Source: Dendrocalamus latiflorus | Lineage: Eukaryota > Streptophyta > Magnoliopsida > Poales > Poaceae | Direction of reading: 5' to 3' | Assembly (NCBI GenBank): GCA_017311315.1 | Contig: CM029626.1 | Span: 11,934,106 to 11,998,105 of the forward strand | Length of the DNA: 64,000 nucleotides | Part shown: positions 21,841 to 34,412 of the stretch, one piece after another | Position numbering within the stretch: the first letter of the stretch is position 1 | Layout of the letters: each line of letters starts with the position of its first letter | Translations under genes and position numbers: made by a program | The notes under the pieces: model-generated | What the model was told of the DNA's origin: nothing | The model's database searches: none | The model's input: the letters and a program-made list of their open reading frames with translations, nothing else

Positions 21841-23558
21841 TGTAATACCCTCCCTTTGGCCGACCGTAGCTCGTTTTGGCCGACCGTGTGCTAGGGGCCG
21901 GGACCAAAGTGATCGAGATCCTCGACCATTTCATTCAAGCATTGTTACGATGGAGTGAATTGAATAGTGATGTGCTACTGCTTCATCTTTAAGCTATATG
22001 ATTAAAAAAACAAAGGCGGTAACATTGTATTTAGGATTCAAACCTGTCCTAGGGCACGGCCGGGAGGAAGGAAATTCAGAAACTTGCATGGTGTGTGAGT
22101 GATGACGACGTCCGATGGAGGACCAGCTAGCGCGCGTACTACAGCCAGCGACTAGCGCATGCATGTGCGGTTCAATGGCGTCTACAGGAACTAATATTTC
22201 GGGGATTCTGGGAGATGGAGGTAGGGAGTTTAGCCGGCCGGGCGAATAGTCGTAGAAAGCAACCTGTCATATATAGCTCATGATTTTTCTTTAAAAAAAA
22301 AGGAATGTCCTAGCTCACTCATGCGAGCACCTTCAGGAGTGAAGAAACAAAATCGAATGAGAGAGTTAAAATGATAAAATAGTAATGCCCTTTTGCAAGG
22401 GTATTTACCGTGGATTGGCTGTGATACATGGACCATGGTGGATCCAAGTGATCCCTGGTAGAAGTGAACGCTTGAGATCGCCCAACGAGAGAGCTTAGCA
22501 TGCGCACGTTGATTTTTGACACCAAGAGTTGCTATCGTTCTCTTTTCTGCCAAGCAAAAATCTGGTGTCGGCCAATGAGAAATGGGGGAGACGGCCGGGC
22601 ACCATGCCCACGGCCCAATCTGGCCCGTCGTGCCACCGCCTCCGCCTCCGCGCGCGCGGCCCGTAACTTGCCTGGACATTACCGGGGCCTCGCGTTGGGC
22701 CAGGTTTTCTGGTGCGCGCGCGTTAGCGTGCGTGTTGACATCCGCTGACAGCTTTTGGTTGGGGTAATTGTTTTTGTTATAAATAAATAGTAGTAGCTTA
22801 AAAGGATGATTTTAGAAGGAGAGATTAAATGATACAGAAAATAAGATATATACGTGCACGAGAAAAGAGCAAAAGGAATAGATTATATGATGCGTCCGTG
22901 ATCTCTAACTTATCTTTAAAGCGAGACAAGAGCATAGTGAAAAGCCACTTCAAAATATTAAGTATTTATATTAATTTTTGGCTTCTTTAAAGTAAGTTAG
23001 GAGTAGAAGGAATGCTCAGGCTGTTCGTCGTGCGCCGCACGCAGGGAGTGAATCGGACGTGCAGCGTCACCAACTTTTCCTGGTTGTGTGTGTGTGTGTG
23101 TGTGTGTTTTTGGTGCGTTTACCTTGAAGCCTAGCGATCCGCTTATCCAGCCTGAGGGCGATCTGTGAAATACTGAAATTACATGGGCCGTGGCCCATAA
23201 AACGAGGATGATGGCTAGTGGGCCTGGTTAGTGGTCTACCGCGACTATGAGCACTTGTACACTCGATCCAGACATACCATGTACGTACGTACACCCCCGC
23301 CTCTCCCCGCATCTTCTGACATCTTTGCCACCCACCGCGTCCCCATTGAGTCACTGACAGCCGCTCTCCCCTACAGGCAGTAGCGTCTCACCGCACACCT
23401 GTACTACCTTCCCGTTGTCATTCTAGCCCCACCCAACCTAACTCCACCACAGACACCGATCACTGCCACCTCCCTCCTCCGAATCTGTGGCCGATGGAGC
23501 CACCGCCGTCGTCCGTCGTTACCACCACCTCTATACGCCTATACCTAGAGGTCCCAGT
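21841..23558. other. No gene; possible LTR start and (TG)n
   Basis: The LINE is followed directly by TGTAATACCCTCCC at 21841, which resembles a gypsy LTR start, with TTTGGCCGACCGT twice soon after. No matching end was found. A (TG)n tract is at 23085-23107. No domain is seen in the ORFs. Confidence 0.4.
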
Positions 23559-26367
23559 CAGTGATGAAGTCAAGAATAAAATTGAGGCTAAGCTGAATTA
23601 TTTATCGGACTAAACTAAGTTAGCACAAATAGAGTCTTTTACTCTTATAGAATTTCAAATTTATACAGAAATTATACAATTGGAGTCTTGAAGACAAACA
23701 ACGAAAAACAGAGAAATACAAAGTAGGTACATCGACAATAGAAAGCGCATACCCAAGAATATATAATTATTCTGCTACGAGTACGGAGTAGCAATAAATC
23801 ATCTGTGTATGAAACATATGAAAATTAGTGATATAATAGAAAATTATGAATAACAATAAAAATTTAGATCATATGAAACATATCACAAATAAGCTAATTT
23901 GAAACACGAGAGAAATTTGAATCACGGGGCAAATGCATTCTATGCGACTTCATGTCTTGGAAGCGGTTTATGATTTTATCATCATCAATGCTTTTAAAGA
24001 TTTCTCGCTCAGTGTAGCATACCATCAAGTCATTGAGCTACTCATCCATTACCTTATTGCGCAAATCTGTTTTGATAATATTCATTGCTAAAAATATTCT
24101 CTCAATAGATGCCGTTGCAATTGAAAGTATCAATATCAACTCGATAAGGCGATATACCAATGGGAAAGTTCTATCTTTTCTTGTTTGAACCATCAATTAA
24201 GCAAAATTTGATATATCACGACATCTATTGAATTCTTCATTTCTTCTAATGTTGAGAATGAAAGTTTGAAGCTGATTGCTTAACAAGAGCCGATCAGCAC
24301 CCGTGAAATCATCAGCATAAATCTCAGCAAGTCGAACAAGTTTATCAACATCAAATTTAGAGAAGGAGTCGCTTGGATCAAGACAAGACATGCATACCAA
24401 TAACTCCGAGAAAACTTCATTGAATTGATGGTTCATCTCATTCATTATTGCATCAATAGCAACATTAAAAATGTTAACTTTGTAATAATTATGTTGAGTC
24501 ATTTTATGCTTCCGACGTACTGATTTACTCATAACTCTAATAGGATCTTTCATATTTGACACATCAATCTCATATGTTTCGCAAAAGCTTTTGACTTGGT
24601 TGAATAATGGCTCCCACCCATTATCTCTCATATCTTGAAAGCGTTATTTGATATACTGTAACAAGCCCATAGTTTCAACAATATCTTGATGCTTGCTTTG
24701 CAAAGCAAGTGATAGCTCATTTGTAATGCTCAACATGGTTATTAAGAAATGCATGATGAATACAAATTCAAATGTTCCATCTTTTTAGCAAACCTGCTAT
24801 TCTACTATGACTTGAGTTTTAACAAGCATCTTCACTTAAACGCTCAAGTACATCCACTACTGCCTCTTACATTTGGTATATGTGAAGCAAAGTTTTGAGA
24901 TCTGAGCCCCACCGAGTATCTCCAGGTCTAGCAAGTCTAGCTTCCTGATGCAGTCCTGTCCCAGCTGAAACCAAACCATTCTCTAGCTTCTACAACAAAT
25001 CCTCATGATATTTTTTTAATCAAGGCATCTTTTTTTACAAGATGAACTCACAGCAGTCACTATTAGGGGAATGTAGTTAAAGAAATCTGCAATAGCTCTA
25101 CTACAACTTGCCACAGTGACAACTACCAACTGTAACTGGTGGGCGAAGCAATGAACATAGAAAGCATTTGAATTATCACGCTGAATAAGTTTTTCCAATC
25201 CATTAAGTTCACCTCTCATATTTGAAGCTCCGTCGTAGCCCTGCCCATGTAGCCTTGAAATAGGCAAGCCATATCGAGTAAGCAATCCAACCCAAACTTC
25301 TTTCAATGCTGTAGATGTACAATTTGTGATATGCTCAATGGCAAAAAACCTTTCCATCAGTTTCTCTTAATTATTCACAAATCTGCATAAATGATACGAT
25401 TATAAAATGTAAAGGTAGAACAAAACAACAATGCATAAATGATGTGGAACTACAACTAACCTCACAATCACCGCCATTTGCTCCTTTATTGATACATCTA
25501 TGGACTCATCAATAAGGACTGCAAAATTTCTATCTCCAATCTCACCTTTAATCACTTCTGTGACCTCTTGTGCACAGCATTTACAAAGCTCTTTTTGAAT
25601 ATCTGGAGAAATCATAACTGCGTGCCCTGGAGCTATATCAAATGCCACCTTCACTTCCTCCTTTTTATCTTTATACCAATTCAATAACTATTTGAAATTC
25701 CCCATGTTGATGGAAGTAGAGAATTCATTATGTCCATGAAAATCTTCACCTTGAGCTATAAGGTATCTTGCACAATCTAAAGATGCAGTTAAATGAATTT
25801 TGTATGCAATTTTGGCCTCCTTACTATAAGTATTGATTTTGCTAGACACACTTGACCTTTGATTTTTGAAGTCGTCGCAAAGACCCCTTGCAATATTGTG
25901 GGAACTATTGTACCACCAACATGTTTATTGAAAGCATATAAAGCAATCTTCCAATGAGAGAACCCAACCTTCGTAGATACATCACTTACAAATGCATTGG
26001 GTTGTGTTGGTTTCTTGAAAAGAAAACAATAGAAACAAAAGACGGCATCCTTTTCCACACTATATTCCAACCAATCGAATTTATTATACCATGATTCTTG
26101 AAAGGACCACAACTGTTTGCTATCTAATGTCTGTGGAAATGAATATCCAATTACTCGGGTAGGGCCATTCAATAAATATGCCCTTCTCACTTGATCTCTA
26201 ATTTCGTTAGCATAATCTTCAATTGGTATGTGCAGTGCCAGATTGGCAATTATTTCATTTGGATTAAATTCTAGTTGGAGCTTCTTTGGTTGAGTTGTAC
26301 TCTCATCGGTTGGACAAGAACTACTTGAATTACTTCCGAAATAGTTACACAAAGTTTGTTTCTCCAT
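23559..26367 (-). pseudogene. Decayed hAT transposase (DUF4371/TTF-type)
   Basis: Segments of one hAT transposase lie in order on the minus strand, broken by stops and frameshifts. 26367-25789 holds the start (MEKQTLCNYFGS) and a TTF-type zinc-finger region (WLEYSVEKDAVFCFYCFLFKK). 25684-25450 and 25357-25016 hold the DUF4371/catalytic region (AVLIDESIDVS, GQGYDGASNMRG, FYVHCFAHQLQLV). 24631-24197 is a middle part. About 24180-23930 is the hAT dimerisation end (TASIERIFLAMNIIKTDLRN) with an internal TAG. The CAGTGATGAAGTCA near 23559 may be a degenerate terminal repeat. A convincing partner at the other end was not found. Not functional. Confidence 0.88.
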
Positions 26368-26460
26368 TATAGCAAAATCTATAAATAAATTATTAATTTC
26401 TGTCAATACAAAGCTATAAATATATAAATTAATTATAAGGACTAAACTATCTATATACAC

Positions 26461-27407
26461 TAAATGTGAAAGTCTAAAATCTAAACTTTAAAATACTAAA
26501 CTGATAAGAAAAAAACTAGAGAAAAATTACTCACTCTGACTGCAGACACGGCCGATGAGCCAACGGCCGACACTATCTCCTCAATTCTTCTGTTGATCGT
26601 TTGTCTACTTCTCTGTTCTCTCACCTCTCGTCTTAGACATCTACTCGTCTGTCTCACTCTCTGTCTATCTCACTCTCTCAGACTCAATCGCTCGCCTCGC
26701 CCCGCCCAGTCCATCGCTCCTCGCTCCGCTTGGACTCCGTCGTCTCCGCCTCTCTGTCACTCTGGTCTCCCTTCTCCCATCTCCGGCCTTCAAGACTCGG
26801 TGTCTCGGTGCTCACCTGCTCGGTGCTCCTCCGCGGTGTCGTGCCACCGCCCAGACTCGCCGGCGGTGGCTCGACCCTTGCCGCCCCGGTCTGGCTCCCC
26901 TTGCCCCAGTCGGCCCCTCTCGTCGCCCCGCTCCAACTTCCCCCGCCCCCAGCCCCGGGCCCAGTGGTGCCGACCCCGGATGGCCGGATCTGGCGAACAA
27001 CCTCTCCTCGATCGGCGGCTTGGACGGCTCATCGCCAGATCTGGCTTTAGCTCTGGCTCCGACGGCACCCCCTTCTGCGCGCGCGGTATGCCCTCGCCTG
27101 GTCGCTCCCAGCCCCAACCCCCCTCTGGCCTCTGCATTGTGGTGGCGCCGATGCGTCTCTCCTTTGGGCCTGCCATCGGTCTGGGAAGTGGAAGTGGAAA
27201 CCAATTACAATTGCTAGGTTTGTGAGTTGGAGTGGGTGTTTTGATAGGCCAATGGGATGAATTTGTTGGGCCTCTTTAAGGACAGTGAGCTATCACTTGA
27301 CTATGCTTTTTGTTGTTTGTTAGGCCTCTCAGCCTCTGTGACTGTCGACGTCGTCGGCCACCGCATGTGCTCGTCGGGGGAGGTGAGACTCGAGTGTTAC
27401 TAAGCCC
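26461..27407. other. GC-rich region upstream of hAT transposase
   Basis: A CT- and GC-rich stretch (26590-27230) has open frames on both strands without a recognisable domain. It may be the 5' leader or promoter of the hAT gene, or captured host sequence. I do not call a gene. Confidence 0.4.
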
Positions 27408-27950
27408 TAGGGCTGGATAACGAGCTGGCTCGGCTCGGCTCGGTCTGGCTCGGTAGATAACGAGCTGGCTCGTTATAACTAACGAGCTAAAAAGCCAGCT
27501 CGGCTCGGCTCGACAAAAAGCTCGAGTTAGCTCGTTTGGCTCGTGAGCCAGGGCAAAAAAATATCTCCATCATATATTCATCCATGGAAGTTTGGCTCGT
27601 TAGGCTCGTTTGGCTCGTTAGGCTCGTTTGGCTCGTTTGGGTACAATAGAGTACAAATTAATACATGCATGGCTCGTTTGGGTACAATAGAGTACAAATT
27701 TACACATTAACACATGCAATAGAGTACAAATTAGGTCCATGGAAGCAGCATATGCATATCTAAATTCCTGGAAGCATGGCTCGTTTGGCTCGTGAGCGGC
27801 TCGCGAGCTGGCTCGAGTTGGCTCGTTATAGCTAACGAGCTAAAATCTTGGCTCGGCTCGACTCGTTATCCTAACGAGCCGAGCCGAGCCGAGCCGAGCC
27901 AGCCACGAGCCGAGCGAGCTAACGAGCTTCGAGTTTTTCGTCCAGCCCTA
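27408..27950. mobile_element. hAT MITE rich in GGCTCG repeats, 8-bp TSD
   Basis: The ends are TAGGGCTGGATAACGAG and the complement-like CGTCCAGCCCTA. CTAAGCCC lies at 27400-27407 and 27951-27958, a perfect 8-bp duplication as for hAT elements. The interior is dominated by GGCTCG/CGAGCC words that can form extensive secondary structure. Non-coding. Confidence 0.92.
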
Positions 27951-30062
27951 CTAAGCCCCTAGCTTCACCCCTACTTGTGGTGAGAAAAGATAGAGATGGG
28001 ATTGATGTGGTATGAGCCTATGAGAATAGGGGGAAGAGCAGTTTTATACTGGCACAGCCTCACAGGGCATGGATGCTTAGCTTGGACGTGGTGTCCAAGA
28101 CTGGGTCGAACACCGGCCCGACCAGATCAACTGGGCTCGAATCGCTTTGTGTGGTGAGTCGCCTAGCTGTTTCCCTTTCGGGCCAAGGAACACGTGGTGC
28201 TCCTTTTCATGAGGCCGCCCAGGTGGCCATCTTCTCATCTTCTCCCTTAGCTTACTTTTTTTTTCTTTTTCATTAGCCATATGGTAAAAGAGTTGAACGG
28301 CGTACACTTTTTTTCCCTATGAAATCGTGGCAACTAGGCTTTCTCATCTTACTCCTCCACCAGACTATATATTTATCATAAAATAACATATGGTCTTACT
28401 TTTACTTTATAATTTGTAAAGAAAAATTCAAAAGATATAATTTTAAAAATACAGTAGTGTTATAATACACTGTAAATTTTTAAAATGTTTCTTTGATAGA
28501 ATCATATAATATCTTAAATTGTACATTGATCTTATGATTTGTGATCCTATTAAAGAACTTCCGATCCGATTCAGAATTACGATTCTGATAATCTTGCTTT
28601 GGGCTATTCATGAGAGAGAGTACATAGTAATAGAAACCCACGTGTGATTTTATCTGATATAAATTAAGTTACTATAATATATACTTTAACCAACTTGTAG
28701 ACCTCGACTTGAAAGAGCACTTCATCTGAAAGTTAGTTAATGTAGAAAAGCTGAAAATAGGTTTTAGAACATGAAAAGAAGAGGCCCCATATCGGCAGAT
28801 GCAGAAACTTATCTGTGATCGTGGTTTAATTAAGGTCCCACTATTTTCATTTGTTCTAAAGTTGGTTTCTGGTTTTTAAGGATGAAGTCCCTAATTTATA
28901 TTAAAATGACTCAAATGGACAGTCCCAAGTTACAAAGAGGTGCATCACAAAAATAAATTTACAACTAGGTTCAATTGGACTAAACTACAAATTACACTTC
29001 ATCACACAAGAAACTATGCCAGAGTTGTTGGAGATGGGTGACGCTGACTAGAGGATGATGAAGTCGCAGGAGATGAAGTTGATGGCCGGCGAAAACCTTC
29101 TAAAGCTTGTACTTGACGGGGGGCATTGCTCGAGATGAGGCAACTGAACGACCGCCAGTGGCCAATGCCGGTTGAAAAAACAGCGCCACCGTGAGCCTCC
29201 ACATCGGTACAACTGTTGGATGTTAAATTAGGCAGTGGCTCCAGTGTGAAAGAAACTTTGTTGAGCCAAACTGAAGATACCAATTTCAAACTAGTCGGCC
29301 ATAATATGGCATAATGTATGTAGTAGTAGATATTGTGGGACTTTGATTTGTAAATCAGGAGAGAAGAAGCACAATTGGGAGAGTATACAACGGTCGGTAA
29401 GAGGCGACACGTCGGCCAGAACGGCAATAAACTTCAAGTCACATAGGGAAGTTTATTAAGTGGTACTCACGAGGTAGGAGCACGTTCTTCCCCAATTTGT
29501 ATTTATGATATCATGAAAATATATAACTGATGAAAAAAGCAAAGCAAATACAAAATGATGGAAATTATTTTGCTTTTATTTGTCATTTCCCCTGGTTGTT
29601 CAAGCGTATTACGATTACCTGTAACTATCGATGGTGGTACGGTGTAGTAACTTTTTGTTTATTTAAAAGTACGTTCAGCTCTACCTAAACCAAATCAATT
29701 AATTTAACAAAAATTTTAGGGAATCTTCCTTGTACAGCCACACCATACCACGCCATTAAATAAATGAAAACAAAGGCCACCCGCAATTGCCTGTTCTCTC
29801 CCCCCCAAACAAAAGGTGTAAAGGGCCTACCTAAGCAACTTATAGCAAAAACCGAACCTACCAAGTAGAAGAGAAAATGCTCCCAAATTCTCATGCACTC
29901 CCGCCCTCCTCCATTCTTCCTGCAATTTACCTCACCTTCCATTCTTTCAAGTAGCAGAAAGCAACAAAAAGGAAGCAAAGATGCTTTTTGTTTCGTCTTT
30001 ATTTTTTAGTTCACTATTCTTTAATTTTATTTTTTTGATTTTTTTTGTCTTTTTTGGTTTTT
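27951..30062. other. No recognisable gene
   Basis: AT-rich intergenic DNA. A 137-codon minus-strand ORF at 29014-29427 and a 97-codon one at 29685-29978 have no domain I recognise and no intron or promoter support. Confidence 0.4.
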
Positions 30063-30247
30063 TGTTGGTGCACTTAGATGAATTTGTTTGTCTTAGACGT
30101 TATTTGAGCTAAACCAAATTGATTTAAGCTTCCACATTGTTTACTTGGTTTAGGCAAATAGAAAATGTCTTTAATTGTTAGTATTAATTTGAAGAAAAAA
30201 TTTAGATCGCCTATTCACCCCCTCTAGTCGGTCTCCTTGGTCTTACA
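30063..30247 (+). mobile_element. Short LTR-like fragment
   Basis: The 185-bp segment starts TGTTGGTG and ends GGTCTTACA. The tail CACCCCCTCTAGTCGG resembles the 3' part of grass copia LTRs, including the one at 51543 in inverse orientation. No target duplication is visible, so it may be a fragment. Confidence 0.4.
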
Positions 30248-31665
30248 CCACGGCTTCGGTGACCCCAGCTTCAGCTCTAGGTCGGCGGAAGGCCTACCCT
30301 AGCGACGGCGTAAGCGGAAGGCCCACCTGAGCGGCGGCGACAGTGGAAGGCCCACCCGAGCGGAGACATCGGTGGAAGGATCCCAAGCGACGGCGGCGGC
30401 AAAAGACCCACTCGTGCGGCATCGTCGGCGGAAAGATCTTGAGCGATGAAGAACAACGACCTCACGAGATCGGCCGCAGCGATGACTCCGGTGGGTTGTA
30501 AATCGGAAGGCGGCAGGGGGAGAGTAGCGGCCTCGTTAGCAAGGGCGGATGCCGTGATGGATGGCCCAGCTCTAGACAACAAAGGGGCCGCGGCGCGCAA
30601 TGGCGACGGCAGATGCATGGCTGACGCGCAGAAGAAGAAGAAGCACGGCGACGAAAACCAGGCAGACGGCAGCGAAAAACAGGTCATGGCGGTGAGAACC
30701 TGGCAAGCGACGACGAGCGCAGAGGTGGCAAAACCAAGTGACAGCGGCGGCAGGAGAGATGAACCAGCAACGGCAGTTTAGCACAAACCCTAGGTAGGCT
30801 CTGATACCATATTATGAATAGCGCTTGTATGCATCATAATGCCAATGTGCCAGTATATATACACGTACAGGTATGGCATATAGAAGAAACCCCTCACACA
30901 ATAGGGTAAATACACAACTATATAATACATATCTGATAGCTTTTTTCCTTTCCCCCTTTTTTCCTTTGTATTATCTGTTGAAATATAACAATATTTTTTC
31001 TATTTTTCTTCATTTTTCTTTAACTAAATAACTAAAATAATAATAACCGCTACAGTGTTTTTTCAGCCAAAAGCTAAAGCACTTGAAACAGGACCAAAGC
31101 CACAACACTTAAGATTCTCAATCTTGTCAGGATGACATGGTAAACAAGGGCAATAACCCACCTTCCCACTAGCACTTGCCTACATAGCATCATTCACTCC
31201 TTCATAACTTGCCAGGTCTGCATCATATATAATCAGCAACGAGGGCTTGAATTACTGCTGCAGTGCTGCTACTATCATGCCCTGCTAAATCAGACTCAAG
31301 CAACAAGTAGATATTCCCTGCTGATCAACGAATCACTTGTCAGTCAACTCAACAGCATAACAAATGGTAGCACTTCAATTCGAGTAAGTAGCAATGGGTC
31401 AGTATCGCTGAAAGATGTGGTCCTTACCAATTACTTCGTCTGATGGTATACAGCATCAGGCATTGTAAATTTGTAATCACTCCTTCAGCTGAATAACATG
31501 AAGAGGACTCAGGGGACCATATTTGCAACAGATAATATGCCAAGAAGATGTCCCTGAAGTAATTTCTGCATTCATACGAGAATAATGTGCCTGCATTTTA
31601 AGGCCAAGTGTACTGTGGACCAGGAAGTCGTAATACAATTAGGAAACAAGTAGTATACCGGTAAC
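30248..31665. other. GC-rich tract, copia PBS remnant, intergenic
   Basis: About 30250-30450 repeats GCGGAAGGCCCACC-like words. At 30797-30809 the minus strand reads TGGTATCAGAGCC, the initiator-Met tRNA primer-binding site of copia elements, but no clear LTR or gag adjoins it. The ORFs at 30277-30784 are low-complexity. The part near 31080-31660 may be the old 3' UTR of the SecE-like gene. Confidence 0.4.
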
Positions 31666-33257
31666 CTATGCAGATTTCCGAAGTAGCCAGGACAAGATGT
31701 AGCAAAGGGCGGCATCAACAGAAGACAACGCAACAATGAACACGGCTACAAGTATAAGAGTAAACGCAGCCGTCCTCAACTGCCAACGAAGATGATTTGG
31801 TTAAACATAGATATGAGCATTTATACCCTGAATGATGTAGCAACTTAACAAATCTAGACAGCCTAAGGCAGTAAAATCATCACAATAATAAGGTGGCTAA
31901 TATGGTGTACTAGCCAAAACGACCAATAGCTAAAATATGTAAAACCAATTAGCTACCCATGCTGTGCCTATTAGACATGGTAAAAGAATTAGAAAAAACT
32001 GAGCCAAATGGTGAGGAGATATAAAAGAGACGTCTAACGCAAGGCATAATTTCGTCATAATCATGGTTGTCACGGTGAAGTCGGCGACCAAGATGAGTGC
32101 TCGGCGCCAGGATGCCATGGCGACACCATGGCAAACGCCAAGCGTGTACTTGCATACATACGGTCGTATGTACAGCCGGTCCCCTCCCCTCATAAAATAT
32201 ATCACCTCTCTCTCCCGTCTCTCGTGTCTCTCCCGCGGTGATTCCTCTCCCCACCACCGCCTCCCCCCATCCGCCGCCTCCTCCTCTCCCCGGCGCCTCC
32301 TCCCCACCTGGCCGCCTCCTCCCACTCCAAGGCGCAGCGAGTGTCCATGGTGTCCACCTAGCTCCACCACGACGCTTAGGCGACGCCGTGACAAGCATGG
32401 TCATAATTGAGGGGGGAAGTTCTCCTCTATTTAGGATGCACATGTCACATGAAGGTTCATAGAGAACTGAGTGGCTAAATCTAATAAAGACTTGAATCAG
32501 GATAAGGACATAATTTAGCCCTTTGTTGAACATAAATACATATTCACTCTTGTTGGTTGAAGGTAATATGGTTCAGTGTTCAAAATTATGCGTGTTTCAT
32601 TCATCATCTAGATGGATGTTTCTTTGCTTTTATAAACTTGTCAAGACTGTGTACAGCGTACACCCCAATCTTACAACCAACCCACTGCATCACTATGCCA
32701 TCACACATTAGCAGTTTAGCACACATTCCTACACCACATATGCTGCAAACTCAACAGATCCTCACAATTTCACATTCCTTGTCCCTATTGATTGCAACCT
32801 AATATGGGCGCTTCATGACATTATGCTCAACATTGTATAAAGACAACACTTGAATAACCCCAACCTACACATGAATTCCAAATGCAAATGGCATTCCGTG
32901 TTCCAAAAGCCCGGCCACTCCAGATGCTTCAACTGCCTCGGCTGCTCTGCCAAGAAGAGGCTACCAAGCCCCTCAAACCCCTAATGGCAGAAATCGACAC
33001 CAATGCATAACAATCTTCAAATAACACAAGCAAGCAATTCATGTAACAAGGACGCAAAATCTGCACTTACGCAGCGATCCCTCTGACCACTGCGAGCCAC
33101 AGCGGCTCGTCATCATCAAACTGGTATTCACTGGTGCGGAGCTCCTGACGCCCATGGCCCGACGCAGCCGCGCATCTTTGCACTGCCGCAAGACCAAATC
33201 GGCGAAGAGCACAAGGCTGCTGCTGCTGCTGCCCGGCAACCTGTAACCGCAAGCCAT
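31666..33257 (-). pseudogene. SecE-like preprotein translocase subunit, decayed
   Basis: Three exon-like blocks lie in order on the minus strand: 33257-33071, 32980-32897 and 31779-31666 (stop TAG). They carry SecE features: an acidic lead-in (EYQFDDDEPLWLAVVRGIAA), the signature EQPRQLKHLEWPGF, then one membrane segment (TLILVAVFIVALSSVDAAL) and the end LSWLLRKSA. SecE is the small essential subunit of the SecY channel; plants have plastid forms. Three lesions are seen. After the ATG at 33257 the frame needs one extra base. The middle exon has two extra bases before FLAEQ. Its donor reads GAATGC where GTATGC is expected. Without them the exon phases fit exactly, giving about 127 residues. 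Introns remain, so it is not a processed copy. Alternatively, assembly errors in a live gene could explain this. Confidence 0.7.
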
Positions 33258-34412
33258 GTACAGCTAGCGTTAGTAAGCCGCATAACGAAGAAGAACAATT
33301 TCTAGCGCCATCGAAATTACGACCTTGAGAAGTGGAGGTCTCGATAGGCCGCGGACGGTAGCCGGATTGAGCCTTGGAAGCGGAGACGAGCCTGGAAACG
33401 AAGAGAATCGGGGGAGAGAGTGGGGATTGGGTTAGGAAAAAGAGACGAAAAATCAGGGAGGCGAAGATAATAGTGGATGAGCGAGCGGGTGCAATGCAAC
33501 CTGCGGAGAGAGGCGGCGCGCTCGCGGCCGGCCCGGCGATCCTCCCGGACTCTTTCGACGCGAGGTCGCAGAGACTCCGGTGGAGTTGGGGGCGGAGAGG
33601 GTTGGGGTTTCGGGAGTCGCATCGCACTATGGAGTCCTATAAGCCGTCGCGCCTTCGCCTCTCGGCGCCGAACGCCACCGACACCGAGCCAAGCCGCGGC
33701 GCACGTCCCGGCGCTGTGAGTTTCTCGTCGCCGTGCCGCCGTGAGACGGCGGCTGGGTGGTCCTGCCCTGCCGTGCCCAGCCCGACGAGCGTTTGGGCTG
33801 AGCCGAACCCAAGAGTCGGGAGGCTTTCCCCAGCCCACTTCGACTTGGCCCGCTCGGCCCGCCCAAGATATTGCCGCCGCGCCGGCCCGTTTCACTGGCT
33901 CGGCCGTCGGCTCTGCGTTCACGAATTCGGTCCAATTTGTGTTAAAAATATCAAATATGGATGCGAGTTTGTCGTTGTCAGCATTCAGCTCTACGAGGAT
34001 AAGTTTGATGTGATGTAGAAATTCACCATGGATGATGGAACCAGTGTTACTAAGTAACTCTTCTCTGGACCCTACGGTGCAATTCTCACGCGCCCCTCAC
34101 AAATTTTGCACAAGAGGAACAATGAATGCTACACACGAACCGAACGGGCAGGCCGACAAGAGACGTGAATGATCTCCAGTAAATTGAAGGAATAGCTTGC
34201 ATTTTTTTTTGAAAAGCTTGCAAAGTTATTTTTTTAAAAAAAAACTTGCAAAGGAACCAAATAGTAGATCCAGTACTTGAGATAGGTCAGGTTTCTATTT
34301 ACAAGAGTACAATATCTGTAGTAACAATCGTTTCTAACTCCTAAAACCCCACAAGTCGGAGTAGTACAAAAGAACAGGAAAACATTGACCGATCCAATGA
34401 AGCACCGTCCGG
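33258..34412. other. GC-rich upstream region, no gene called
   Basis: Positions 33300-33930 have long open frames on both strands typical of GC-rich 5' leaders. The sequence CTTACTAAC followed by TTACAG near 33240-33270 could be a leader-intron branch point and acceptor for the SecE-like locus. No protein domain is seen. Confidence 0.4.

Noticed and set aside
26593..27225. 210-residue plus-strand ORF
   Set aside because: Low-complexity Ser/Pro/Arg composition, open in several frames, no domain.
29014..29427. 137-residue minus-strand ORF as a gene
   Set aside because: No recognisable family, no promoter or intron support, AT-rich surroundings.
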